DNA of 59,739 bases from Perkinsus chesapeaki. Lineage: Eukaryota > Perkinsozoa > Perkinsida > Perkinsidae. How positions within the stretch are numbered: the stretch's first letter is position 1; the number at the start of each line of letters is the position of its first letter. The position numbers and the translations under genes are program-made. This document shows, in pieces, positions 39,585 to 50,278 of this stretch. The stretch spans positions 6,747-66,485 of the forward strand of contig JAAPAO010000135.1 of assembly GCA_013115145.1 (NCBI GenBank), written 5' to 3'. Under the pieces are notes generated by a model. That model made no database searches and was not told where the DNA came from. It saw only the letters and a program-made list of their open reading frames with translations.

Positions 39585-40400
39585 AACTAACTGTGAAAGA
39601 ATGTGTTAATAGTGTTAATAACAGCATGAAAGGATATAAAAAGTATAAATTAATAAATGAAATATGAAATATGCATAAGCTCTGCAATACTGAACAGCTG
39701 GCTGCCAGCTGCTGGCATAATATCCACTATTCAGATAGTCTGTGATTGTTTTTGTATCTTGATGAGTTCTCTTTCCACAACCACATTGTAACTTGTACCC
39801 TCATCGACCTCGATAAACATGGTGAAGTCATCAGTCGAGTAGCTTCGCTCAGGACATATCGTATTCAAATCATTTATCATCATCTCTATATCTTCAAGGT
39901 CATCTTCCGTTACATGAAATACAGACTCCTCAAAATCAGGGTCTGCCTCAATACCCACAGTGCTGGAGGCCGGTCTTTTAGTAGCATTGCAGGTCACCTC
40001 CATGTTGACATATGCACCAGGAGGGTCATGGAATGTAAAATCAATATAAAGGTAAGGGTTGGTAACTTCCCCTTTGTAAGTGCCGTTCGGGTAGACGGCG
40101 TGAGACTGAGAGATCATCCAGATGAGGAGTACCGTGTAGAAGGGCATGTCCAATAGTAGAGATGTAACACTAAATACATACTTGTTCTCCTATAGCTTCC
40201 AAAGCGCAATATTCTGCCCTCACAAATAGAAATTTGGACAGCTCTGTACAGGGATCGAAATATATAGGTTCCAGTGGCTCGCAGCTGCTTCAGTGAAGTA
40301 TCGGGGGGGTCCTTCACAGTGTACCAGGTTAGAGGTGACGGCGGGGAGTGTGTGCATGCGTTTAGGGAACGCCTGCGCGATGGTAAACGCCGTTCAGCAA
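39585..40400. repeat. Segmental duplication, unit 1
   Basis: About 820 bp related along its whole length to 41090-41950, including 3' flank (AACTCAACTAACTGTGAAAG), the secreted gene and about 120 bp of near-identical upstream sequence. Confidence 0.9.
39731..40147 (-). CDS. Secreted multicopy family-2 protein, copy 1 (138 aa)
   Basis: Start chosen at ATG 40147, which gives signal peptide MPFYTVLLIWMISQSHA and a mature N-terminus VYPNGTYKGEVTNPYL. A mature protein of about 121 residues with two conserved Cys (EVTCNATK, NTICPERS) and an acidic middle (EADPDFEES, TEDDLEDIE). No known domain. It is the tandem duplicate of 41300-41719: the signal peptide and first 18 mature residues are almost identical, the remainder is much diverged. 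Ends ...IKIQKQSQTI. Probably a lineage-specific secreted protein expressed on a host- or environment-facing interface; that role is inference. The upstream 100 bp is also conserved between copies and presumably holds the promoter or a trans-splice acceptor (CTATAG). Confidence 0.8.
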   Translation of the reverse strand: MPFYTVLLIWMISQSHAVYPNGTYKGEVTNPYLYIDFTFHDPPGAYVNMEVTCNATKRPASSTVGIEADPDFEESVFHVTEDDLEDIEMMINDLNTICPERSYSTDDFTMFIEVDEGTSYNVVVERELIKIQKQSQTI

Positions 40401-40439
40401 TCGCTTCGCAACGGAAATTCTGTTGCAGAATCCCCATTT

Positions 40440-40680
40440 GTGATAGTATGATACTATTAGTATCCATTGTGCAAGCGCGACAAGTATCTCCTGCGGCCCG
40501 CAGGCTGCGGGAGCAAACGTAGAAATGTCACTTGCGTCCAATGTCTGCGATGCTTGGGAGCAGCTCTATCACGCGCCACGTTCGGCAATAAGACAAGATC
40601 GTTATGCGATGCATGCGTCCAGATCATTGTGATGCACGTACACGCAAACACAATATACAATAGACGTTCATGAACCGCTT
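40440..40680. repeat. Diverged repeat related to 37.96-39.24 kb
   Basis: Matches parts of the 53-bp unit and of 39170-39235, in the same order, between the two family-2 genes. It includes a hairpin CTCCTGCGG..CCGCAGG. Confidence 0.6.
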
Positions 40681-41290
40681 TGGGCGAAATACTGGTATAT
40701 TGAGGCCAAACGAGGCGATTCTGAGCCAGTTGTTTGTTATTTTTTTTAAATCCTAGGTAGGGAGATGTCTCTCGATGGTTAATGAACTGATTTACATAAA
40801 TCGACAGAGTATTGTCATAAATTATTACTCATAATACCATCGTAGACATGGATAGCACCAATCTCTCAAACAATCATCGAATTATAACTTATTTGAGATT
40901 CAGTGCTCTCCCCTTCCCACACTCCCGTACCATGGGTTTTTACACGGTTAAAATCGGTGAGTTATACAATTAGTGTCTGAATTTCTGACGGCAGCTTGAA
41001 TAGCGCGGGAGACGGAGTAGTTACTTTTGATATGGTCCTGGAGTTGTAAACAGTCTTGGATACAATCGGCCGGGATCATCGGTATACTAGAAACTCAACT
41101 AACTGTGAAAGAGAGCGTTGATAGTGCTACTAACAGCATGAAGATAGAAAAGATAGATGTGTCGTAATGACATGCTGAAGTCTCGAATGTTCGAAATGAA
41201 GTATGAAATATGTCTTAGCTTCGCAATACCGAATAGCGGAGCATAATAGTCACATGCTCTATGTGACATAGGTTTCCATCCAGATAGCCT

Positions 41291-41315
41291 AAAGATTCCT
41301 TAGTAAGGAATCTTT
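41291..41315. repeat. 25-bp palindrome spanning a stop codon
   Basis: AAAGATTCCTTA, G, TAAGGAATCTTT: 12-bp perfect arms. In minus-strand sense it covers the last codons KIPY and the TAA of family-2 copy 2. Copy 1 lacks it. Confidence 0.9.
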
Positions 41316-41719
41316 TGTATCTTGACAGGTTCTTGGTTCACATACACATTGTAACTAACACCCTTGTCGACCTCGATGAACACAGTGAAGTCACCTATCG
41401 AATAGTCTCGGCCAGGACACGTCATATCCAAATCAGCTGTCATTTGCTGTATAGAGTCTATGTCAATTCCCGATACATAGAACTTAGTCTCATAAGAACC
41501 CCTCGCCGCCTCAATACCCACAGTACTGGAGGCCGGCCCTTTAGTATCATCACAGGTCACATGCATGTCGACATAAGGAGTCTCTGGATAAGGGGGCTCA
41601 TAAAAGATACAATTAATGGATAGGTAAGGGTTGGTAACTTCCCCTTTGTAAGTGCCGTTCGGGTAAACGGCGTGGGACTCAGAGATCATCCAGATGAGGA
41701 GTACCGTGTAGAAGGGCAT
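41300..41719 (-). CDS. Secreted multicopy family-2 protein, copy 2 (139 aa)
   Basis: ATG at 41719 gives signal peptide MPFYTVLLIWMISESHA, one residue different from copy 1. The mature protein starts VYPNGTYKGEVTNPYL and then diverges strongly (YEPPYPETPYVDMHVTC; AARGSYETKFYVSGID; CPGRDYSIGDFTVF). Cys positions and the motif FxVFIEVD..SYNV are kept. Ends QEPVKIQKIPY at a stop inside a 25-bp hairpin. Uninterrupted, so probably functional. Function unknown. Confidence 0.8.
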   Translation of the reverse strand: MPFYTVLLIWMISESHAVYPNGTYKGEVTNPYLSINCIFYEPPYPETPYVDMHVTCDDTKGPASSTVGIEAARGSYETKFYVSGIDIDSIQQMTADLDMTCPGRDYSIGDFTVFIEVDKGVSYNVYVNQEPVKIQKIPY

Positions 41720-41950
41720 GTCCAATAGTAGAGATGTAACACTAAATACATACTTGTTCTCCTATAGCTTCCAAAGCGCAATAGTCTGCCCTCACGAATA
41801 GAAATTTGGACAGCTCTCTACTGAGATCGAACTATACAGGTTTCAGTATCTCGCAGCTACTCCTCATAGTAATAGTTCGGGGAGGATGTGCACTTAGCGC
41901 ATGCGTTCAGTGAACGCAATGGTGCACGCCGTTCACCCTTGGTGCCTTAG

Positions 41951-42865
41951 CAAGGCTGCCTAATGCGAGCCTAACTAAGTGTGGCTTATTTCAGCTCATT
42001 TCCCTATATTTCATTATCATTGTATGCATTGGTGCTCAGCGTTAGTCTTCAGAGAAGGCCGTTTGAACTCCGAACATTGGGTTATGGAAGCCATCCAGAA
42101 AGCGCGCACATTATGTGCGTAGAAGATCATCGATCGAGGGACTATAGTTGCCGAGCAACACCGCCAATACGTTCGGGTATCCGGCACAGTTATAACTTTT
42201 ATATAAGGAAGCTGCTGTCTAGGATTTGAGCTCGAGATGATCAGTGAGGGCTTCACGGAAAGCGTTTATAGTCCATTACTTCGCACCGGAGCTAAAACGC
42301 ACGCACCACAGTGCGTGTTGCATTACTCGATATGAAGCTTGTGCACTGCAACGGTACAAAGGCTTCAGTCACAATTATTTTACTTTAGCCGAAATCTGTC
42401 GGCAATGGGAGTTGCTGTCAGCAAAGACTGCTGGTGAAATATAATGCCTCCCAGCGAGTGAGCTGTTCTCCGCGTCTTCGGCGTCGATCGGTATACGATC
42501 CGAGATTCTCAGTCATGGAGGTACCTTATGCACTTGAGCTCCGATAGATGGTAACACTTCTAGCTGCTGGTTCTTGGAATGCAAGCCTGAAGCTACTCGT
42601 ATTGACAGTTGGATTTGGCGCTCAGGCAAACTTGTCTCCTTTGTGTTATAACGGTGCGCGAATTACACGATATGGTTCCATTAGAGTATAGTCCTAAATA
42701 GTTATGACTCTTTGATGTTTAAAACAAAACAAACTATTCATTGGAAACGTTAAGACAGATTGCTTATAGATCATCTGACAGTTGTATATCATCGTCAGCT
42801 TGTCCAGTAGTATCCAAAGCGAGTAAGCCACCGAGATCACGATAGTACCTACAAAAGCAACAGCT
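41951..42865. other. Region without a firm gene; diverged repeat
   Basis: About 42270-42490 resembles 32040-32260 (shared GAGCTAAAACGCAC, GCTGTTCTCCGCGTC). No supported gene. Confidence 0.45.
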
Positions 42866-45800
42866 CTACGACATAAGGCTCATATCGGAGTACCCTAAAC
42901 CACGAGATCCCATTTTAAATGAGAATCCTTCCTTTTCTCCCGAGAACGACGAAGCTTCAATGAAGTCGAGCTTCTCCTCTTGAAGTCTCAATCGCTTCGC
43001 AACAGAGTCTCCAGTTCCATCGTCACGTCGTCCTGCAGGCAATTTCCCAGATTCCAACTACTAAGGTTTCTCACCTCGCTTTCTCTCGGCTAACCTTTCC
43101 GCAGCAGCCATAGGGTCCGCCTAAAGTACACATCACGGTGACTCACGGAGAGCCCTCCAAACCTGATCGTCGTCTCCTTCCCCATCTTGCTTGTCCCTCT
43201 CCAACTGTTCGGTTATCTGATGACTTATATCAGTGGCGTTGAAATGTTGTCTGGAATATTGTGCCATAACACTTCGCCAAATCCGCCTCAATTCACGGTA
43301 TCTGACCAACTCTGGGACGACGTTAAGATCTTCATCCCCCTACGTATCAGCATTGCCGTAAGCGAGCTCGAACTCCTTCCATTCGTCCCAGAAGTTACCA
43401 ATGTAATCTTCGCTCTTTTCTTTGCCTAACATCAGTAATATTTTCGTTTATCTGTGCAAGCTGTTGTTTACTTGGGTCACAGTATTGACTGCAATGCTTC
43501 AGGATCGCACGTGCTCTATCAATCTCCCCCATCGCTCTTTCAATATTACTATACCTGCTTTAAAACCTAACCACAACTCACCACACTGCTACACCTACTG
43601 GAGACACATCTGCACGATCTGCCGGTCGCTGTCAAGAGTCGCTGATTGACACAAGTGATGTTAGAAATTTACCGACTATCTTACCAATTGCTTCTTCATA
43701 GATTGGCCTCGTAGCAGGAGCCCCGAGAAGGTCGACCGTTTTAGCGAGGAGGAGATTGTACCTTAGAAAGTATCCATTGATCTGGGGCGAGCGAGAGTTG
43801 GCTTACATGCGAACCCGCTCATTCTTTTCAACCTTGGCAACTCCACGGTGGAGAATCTTTAAAGATTCCTTTGCCAAGCCATACCTCTCCTCAAACTGGG
43901 CATACATCTGATACCTGAAATTAAGTGTCGATCCAATAACATCATCAGCCTGTCATCTTACATCATTCGACAATACTTAGCAGGGCAATGAGCCAATGCA
44001 TGATCGAATAGCTCTCGTGCACGCTCAAGCTTAGATCCTTTATAACGCTTGGTGAACTTCGATAAATAAAGTACCTAACCGCAAGGGATGATCTCTGACC
44101 AGGCCTCCGAAGTTAATAGATAGGGCAATCGGTGGCGCTCAGGATAATGAAATTGCGTGGAATGGTCGCCTCTAGCAAACCATAGCAGAGCCCTTCTCGA
44201 AAACGACATGACTTTATTCCTACCAAAAGGTTACAGTCGGAACTTTCCTTAAACTTACCCAGATATCCTTGGCATGCGGCCATCTGAACAGACTGACGGC
44301 GCGCTCGTACACTTGAAAAGACTTCTCGAAATATTTATTTTCCTCCTCAAATTGAGCATAATCAATACCTGACAGCCTCCTACTGTACAGCTAAAGATGG
44401 GAACCTTACATGTCTGCGGTGTAGCAACTTTCAAATCTATCATTCTGTCATAAACCGCGCGCGTAGTGTCCTAAAATGTACGCTTCAACGAAAGATACGT
44501 GCGCACGCGTGCATACCAAATTTTTAGCAATGAATCTTTCACAATCGGCCGCCAAGTGCCACAAGCGAACACTTCTCTGCAGCTGGGCTTGAACTGTACC
44601 AGGCTCCGCTCCCTTGTACTGCCCGACCGCGCGCCGCGAAATCTCCAACGCCTGAAATCATTAATATTCTTCTCGATTTCCACCATAACCAACCTGTTTG
44701 TTATTCTTCTGTTGGATTTCCATTTCAATCCAAGAGCACCAAATCGAGGCCAACTCATCTGAGTTTCTAAACTCTACCTTAACTGCCTTCTCATAGACCG
44801 CTCGCGCATTCGCCAGATCTTTGCCAGTATTAACGTAATAACTGAAATAACAAAAGTCCAACTGTGGTCAGTTACTCAACGGTGGTGGGAGTCTGTATGT
44901 CGACCGTTAGCTTTTTACCAACGACACTTTGTTCAATTTCGAGGGCATCACGCAGTTTACATTTTATAATAATGACTCATTTCCACAAAGCTGGCGGTTT
45001 CGGATACTTGGGCATTTCTTTAAAGGGGTTAGAAAACTTCTCCACTAGTATGAACTTCATTATCGTCTATATCTGCATGCACGTGTCGATAGGTATATCG
45101 CAACTGTTGCTGCTGCTGCTGTTCATTAGCATTTTTCCCAAAGTAAACTAGCATCAGTGCCAGAACCTCTAGTGTATCCAGCTGCACGCTGTTCCAGCTT
45201 GTCTTGAAGATATCTTCTTACTTAGCAAATTCAATCCAGAGACGGCTCAGCCTCCCATCAGCTTGATTCGGATCAACTGTCTTCACCCCCTCAGCGAAGG
45301 TTTCTGATAGGACGTCAACTCGCCACGAAACTATACTGTCAAACAAACCTTACTAATGACAGTCAGAGGGTCATCACGGAAGAGCTTGGCACGGGAGATC
45401 CACTCGGACACATTATTAGGATTTTGACGAAGTTTCACTTGAGATTGCAAATCCAATCTTCGATCGATCAACTTAGCAAGCACCTGGAAATGGCCATGTT
45501 ACCCGCATCACAACTGACAGTCCGGAATAAAGGCCATCATATAGAAGCTCCATCTTCACACTGGTCGACCGGGGAATGCTGGAGGAGAGGAAGGCAGGAC
45601 TAGTTTACTTCTTTGATGACACTATATGAGTCTCCATTATATCACGTTGCTAGGGATACTGCGACAACAAGTCAAATATAGCCATTTTAACTGTAGCAAC
45701 CCGACCATGCCTATCCAAGGTGAACGGTAGGCACACAGAATGATGGACAACTTGTCCTGGTTCACAAGGTTCATTCTTATTCCACTCCACAGAGAGTAAC

Positions 45801-48236
45801 CTTCCTTTTCTTTTCAAACTCCATTCTATCCGTTAAATATTCCTGTAATACCCGAAAATGCAACATGCCGGGATCGAACCTGCGTCCCTCACCTCGACCA
45901 GCAGATCAGCAGTCGATCCAGCTGTATCCTCTTCCCCCTCTTCGTTCTCCTCTTCCATCTCGCTGTACACAGTCACTAAGTTCTCAAGATATCTTTGATA
46001 AGCCTCGAAAACTAATGAGAAATCTCGCACAGTGGAGATGCTCTCCAATGCTTCTTCATACACATCACGAGCCTAGCGGAGCGAAGCGTTGCATGTTTAC
46101 CATGTTTAACATTTCAAACACATACCTTGCCGAAGTTGCCCAATTGGACATAGTAGTCTGCCAAGCTGTTCCATAGGCGGCCGGTTTGGTCCGAAAACTT
46201 CGCTATTGCAGAGCGTACTATCGCATCGACATCGACCGACTTAATCGATGGACCTGATGGAAACCAGTGGAAGCCGAGTGGAAGACTTAGTTACATAGAT
46301 AACCACATAAATGCTAGGAATGGTATCGCTCAATAATGCGCTCAATTACGAAGTATTTTATTTTCTTCCGCTATGTGGAAAAAACGGCGGGCGTGGGAAA
46401 CGAACCTCTGCGGGTCTAGCATTGACGATCTACCATCTCCCGAGGAGAGTCATCTCGATGGCTTACAATGGGCGTGATTGGGTATCATTATGTAAGCCTA
46501 ATATTCCCATTGTGCGACGGAGCGTATCCAATACCAATTCTTTATAGTGCGGCGCTATGCTTACCGTGTGTTGTGACCATATCGCATAGCTCCAACCAAA
46601 GTTGATGATTGGATTTACCCTCCATCGATATAAAGTCAGGATCGTTAACCAACTTCATCTAAAATGCAACTACGTGGATTCGAACTTGCGACCTTCCGGT
46701 AGAAAGGCAGGCTCCTTAACCACCGTACCAGCAGCTTCGCAGCTTCATCCCATTGATCCTCCCCTTCTAAATACGCCACATACGTCTCGGCATGTGCCGG
46801 CTCCAGCATCAGGTAGCTCCTGAAGAGCTCCCCTCCAGTCCTCACCGGAACGTTGAGCTCTCTTATCATATTCATCGCCTGAATAACAACACGACAGCAA
46901 TTATTCCCACAAGGCCTGCCGATAGAGATATGAAAACCCTGGGTGAAGCTCAGATATTTATATTGATAGAGAGCATTCAAACTGGTACCATCTTATTCCG
47001 TACAGCAGCAATCCATGTTAGTGTCATATCGTTGGTTACGCTTCTGGTTACATCCGTCTCATCTCGGGAAGCTTTCTTCGCTCCAACCGGCTCAGTTGGA
47101 AACTGTCCAACTTTCCTTCACACTTCTCTCTTTTGAAACTTTCAACTAGTGTTGGACACTAAAACCTCCGACGAGGTTCGAACGGTATTTTTAATATTCC
47201 TTACGAGCAGCCATGGACGGGAATGTGGGAAAGATACGGCAAACACGGTTATCAGGCACCCCTTCAAAACCTACCAGAGTCCAAACTCTATAGTGCTGAG
47301 TGATCGGTAAACTCCTTAAGGCCTCATAAACAACCTGAAACGTATCTTCAAAGATATCTTTCTCGACCTCACTTACGTGGCGAGTCGACGTTATCTTCAA
47401 CCGTTTAGTTAGGAACTGAATGTACTCCTCCCAAATACGAGGCATCTTGCCCATCACACAAACCGCTCTGGCGTAACACGACTCCACAACGTCATAGGCT
47501 GGATCAGTCACGCAGAGATCGGAAACCCAGGACTCCTGATGAAAATCATAAACCTTGGCATCCGAACTTCGAATCCTGGGATCCCGAAGATACCGGGATT
47601 CGAGATACCTCTGCCTAGCGGAGAGTGGTGGAATAAGAAAGAGATCTGCTCTGTCATAACAGAACAAACATGACAGTGCCCTTGGCCAGCGAATATTTCG
47701 GAAAGCGAGCCGTTTCCAAAGACTCCAAAGACTCTGCACTTGGGATCTCCCATTTCACCCAATGTGAGCCCTCGCAACTAGAGAGGCATGGAGGAGCATC
47801 ACATATACGAGGTATGCCCTTCATATCATATTTCTCAGCTAGCACTTCTCGATCGCCTATTTCGGCTAGTGAGTTGCTTACCCTTAGCTTGAGATAACTG
47901 TGCCATATCTTATAGCATCTTGGAAGCTCCCTCAGAGCTCTCTCGTGCAGTTGAAACAAAAACTCCATAAAGGCGTCCTGAAATAAATAATAACACTTAA
48001 GGCAAAAACACATTTACCTTTAAATCCGCATTTTGTTTCATTTCCATCCGTTTCGTAGTCGCCTGTATATAATACCACCACAGGCGCATCGACCCTGGGC
48101 TTCGACGAACCTCTTGTTCAAGCTCGACATCAACACATGCCGACAGATCAACAGAAATGCTCGCAGAGCTTTCTGACACCTCTAGCTGTGCTAAGGAGGG
48201 CGGCGGCGGCGCTGCACTCAACACTTTCGCAGCCAT
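42866..48236 (-). CDS. SYF1: Pre-mRNA-splicing factor SYF1 (XAB2-like) HAT-repeat protein, many exons
   Basis: Scaffold of the NineTeen complex of the spliceosome. From ATG 48236 ([14 protein letters not shown]...) exons run leftward with the family's order of HAT repeats: [86 protein letters not shown] (about 47270), [20 protein letters not shown] and [17 protein letters not shown] (junction 46729/46658), [54 protein letters not shown] (about 46030), [14 protein letters not shown] (about 44800), [34 protein letters not shown] (about 44430). The C-terminus reads [24 protein letters not shown]. Several introns carry tRNA-like modules. Exon borders in the central part are only partly resolved; identity is secure from the repeat order. 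Confidence 0.88.
45843..45898 (-). repeat. tRNA-like module forming a whole 56-nt SYF1 intron
   Basis: Minus-strand intron GTCGAGG...TATTACAG between codons TADLL and EYLTDR. It contains GCAGGTTCGATCCCGGC (T-arm with 4 of 5 stem pairs), ATGTTGC, A, TTTTC. With the preceding exon end it also resembles an A-box side (AGCTGGATCGAC). Confidence 0.75.
46379..46411 (-). repeat. tRNA-like 3' module inside a longer SYF1 intron
   Basis: Minus strand: GCAGAGGTTCGTTTCCCAC, GCCCGCC, G, TTTTTT. It is embedded in the roughly 310-nt intron between about 46566 and 46257. Confidence 0.55.
46659..46728 (-). repeat. tRNA-like element forming a whole 70-nt SYF1 intron
   Basis: Intron GTACGGTGGTTAAGG...GCATTTTAG. 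Its limits are fixed by protein homology ([17 protein letters not shown]). It has an A-box-like GTGGTTAAGG, a middle resembling an anticodon arm, GGTCGCAAGTTCGAATCC (B-box), TAGTTGC, A, TTTTAG. The oligo-T tail plus AG is the splice acceptor. This is the most complete example. Confidence 0.8.
47157..47190 (-). repeat. Possible tRNA-like module in SYF1 intron
   Basis: Minus strand: CCGTTCGAACCTCGTCGGAGGTTTTAG; same layout as the other modules but weaker and with no GCA. Confidence 0.35.
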
Positions 48237-48660
48237 TAAGGTGAGTCAATCGGCAACACTTACACGAAATTGGCGATACGTAATCGAAACGAACACGTTA
48301 CTATTGTACTTAATGTACTATATCAAGCGCTTGTGATTCATTATTTATGAAAGTGACCGATGATAAGAATCCTCGAGATACGACACGAAGGATACGCTAC
48401 TTTGACTTGAGCGCGTTTTTCACGTCCAACATTTTCTGAATTTGTTCGTAGTGAGTAGAGTCCGAAATAAAGTAGAGGACGGCGAAGTCCGAGCCCAGTC
48501 TGAATGGATGAGTACGCAACTAGCAGCTCGATGAGCTGATAATGAAAAGAGGTTGTCAAAGGGCATAAAATAAATACTGATAGGCAGCTAGAAAGACAGA
48601 AGGTTCTTCCGACCATGTAATGCCGTAACAAAGAAATAAAGGTGTATTCATAAGCACTCG

Positions 48661-49079
48661 TTAGGGCTCAATGCCAAACATAAGTACTGCGAAATATCTA
48701 CCGTGCACGGCGTAGATCCAGTTCTCTTCCAACTCCTCAAAGTTAGAGAAGTCCTCGTACTGGAAGCCGTGATGAGGACACTCATGCGTCAAACGTTTGT
48801 TCATTGCCTCCAACCTATTCAGATTCTCGTCATTGAGATCGATTCTGAACGCCCTACCCGCCGATCCCGGAGATATCACCAGATCGAACTGGCCATAAAC
48901 CGCGGGTTCAGTGGTATTGCAGATCACTTGCATGCTCACTCTTGGAGAAGGTTTAGTATCAAAGTCACACGCCACAGAGATAAAAGGGTTATTAATATAG
49001 CCTTTATAGCGGCCGACAGGTATCACCGCATCACAGAGATGCATACTAGAGAGACGAGAAGGATAATGAAGGATGCCAT
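48661..49079 (-). pseudogene. Secreted family-2, copy 3, frameshift after the signal peptide
   Basis: The mature region DAVIPVGRYKGYINNPFISV aligns with AVYPNGTYKGEVTNPYL of copies 1 and 2, and the Cys spacing is kept (MQVICNTTE; LTHECPHHG). A signal peptide MASFIILLVSLVCIS starts at ATG 49079 but in a different frame from the mature part, so one base is gained or lost between them (about 49035-49045). Downstream is an open frame of more than 120 codons to 48661, which argues for a recent lesion, a sequencing error, or an unusual splice. Lies just upstream of SYF1 on the same strand. Confidence 0.65.
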
Positions 49080-49548
49080 TTACCAGAAGAGATACCACGC
49101 CTGAAATGTTGAAGCTATCCTGAGCGAGACATCGGCGATAGCTCTTTAAGTGACGCAAAATTTCGCAGAACCGGGGGATGAAAAATCTCCCCGTGAGTTT
49201 AAATTTTGCCGAGTAAGAGAACGTGACGTTCTGAACTGTAGACCAGTCTAAGGAAAGTGACGCGCCTCAGATGGATGATGCCACCAGACTCCATTTCGTA
49301 GGACTTCCTGCACCGCAGTGGGCGTACAAAATTCAAGTGAAGAGAAATGAGGACAATATAATACAGTTAACAATTCAGCTTCGAGTAGCTCATAATGCCA
49401 GGATGCCTAGTAGGCTACCAGTTCGTCTTAAATCCAACTAAAGCCTCCCTCAAAAACACCACCACTAGGGAACGACGCTTTCAACACCAAACAGAACAAG
49501 CATTATAATATCCAAGTATCCAGAAAAAATGTTGAAATTATTTTGCCG

Positions 49549-49877
49549 TCAGTCGTCATGATGGTGATGCTCCTTTGAGGGGCCGATACCGAGCTTTCGT
49601 TCAAGCTGCGCAATCTCCTCTTTGACCTGCTTATACCTGCGGATAAAAAGCGTCACCGCTTCGGATCGAACCCATGCCCTTCCGAATGGCAGCCTTACTC
49701 TCGGTATTCTCGCTCTATCGGAACGATGTCTTTGTGGTACTTAATCTTCCGCTGGTTCTCTACGAAGAATCGTGCCTGGTACTGCTGTAGGCCCTCCCGA
49801 ATCCGAGACTTCTCATCAATCCTAATCGGACGGAAGCAAGGTTCGAATGAATGAATCCGACAAAATTTCGGTGCCAT
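49549..49877 (-). CDS. Small coiled-coil protein with His-rich tail, 88 aa, 2 exons
   Basis: Exons 49699-49877 and 49549-49636. Sequence: MAPKFCRIHSFEPCF..., then a charged helix (EKSRIREGLQQYQARFF, KIKYHKDIVPIEREY), continuing after the intron with KQVKEEIAQLERKLG and ending KEHHHHDD. Basic N-terminus could be a mitochondrial presequence. Length and helical, His-containing end recall the mitochondrial ATPase inhibitor IF1, but the conserved IF1 inhibitory motif is not evident, so I do not assign it. Its only intron is a tRNA-like module. Confidence 0.65.
49637..49698 (-). repeat. tRNA-like module forming a whole 62-nt intron
   Basis: Minus-strand intron GTAAGGCTGCC...ATCCGCAG in the 88-aa protein gene. 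It contains CATGGGTTCGATCCGAAG, then GTGACGC, TTTTT, and the acceptor. Removing it keeps the coding frame (..YRE/YKQVKEEI..). Confidence 0.75.
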
Positions 49878-50278
49878 TAAATAGAAAAAAATAGAAAAAG
49901 TGTTCCGTCAAAGTCGGAACATCCACAAGTGATCGGCAACCTAATGACTTGGAACATTTTCCACAATTTCCGCCCCCGAAGAGCGACTAAGGATTCTTAA
50001 TGACAAAAGGTGATATTATTAGACACTGCAAGAAGCTGATGCCCGGTGTCGAGTTTTCAAGTGCCACTGTCCGAGAATCTACCGAAAAACATTGATCGTG
50101 GGTCAATAATTCTGACTGGAAATATAATAGAAAGTTTTTATAGGAAAAATTTCCCATACTAGAGTTTCCCATACTGAAAAAAATATTCTATGAAAACTTT
50201 AAACATTAAAATTATTTCTTCTTATAAGAAGAGACATGAAGTGAATCCCATCATAGCAAAGATTCACAGCGCAACAAC

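Larger units (their letters stand above)
41090..41950. repeat. Segmental duplication, unit 2
   Basis: Counterpart of 39585-40400, about 1.57 kb further along, same orientation. Confidence 0.9.

Noticed and set aside
49549-49877. Mitochondrial ATPase inhibitor IF1
   Set aside because: Length and His-containing helical end are suggestive, but the conserved inhibitory sequence is not visible.
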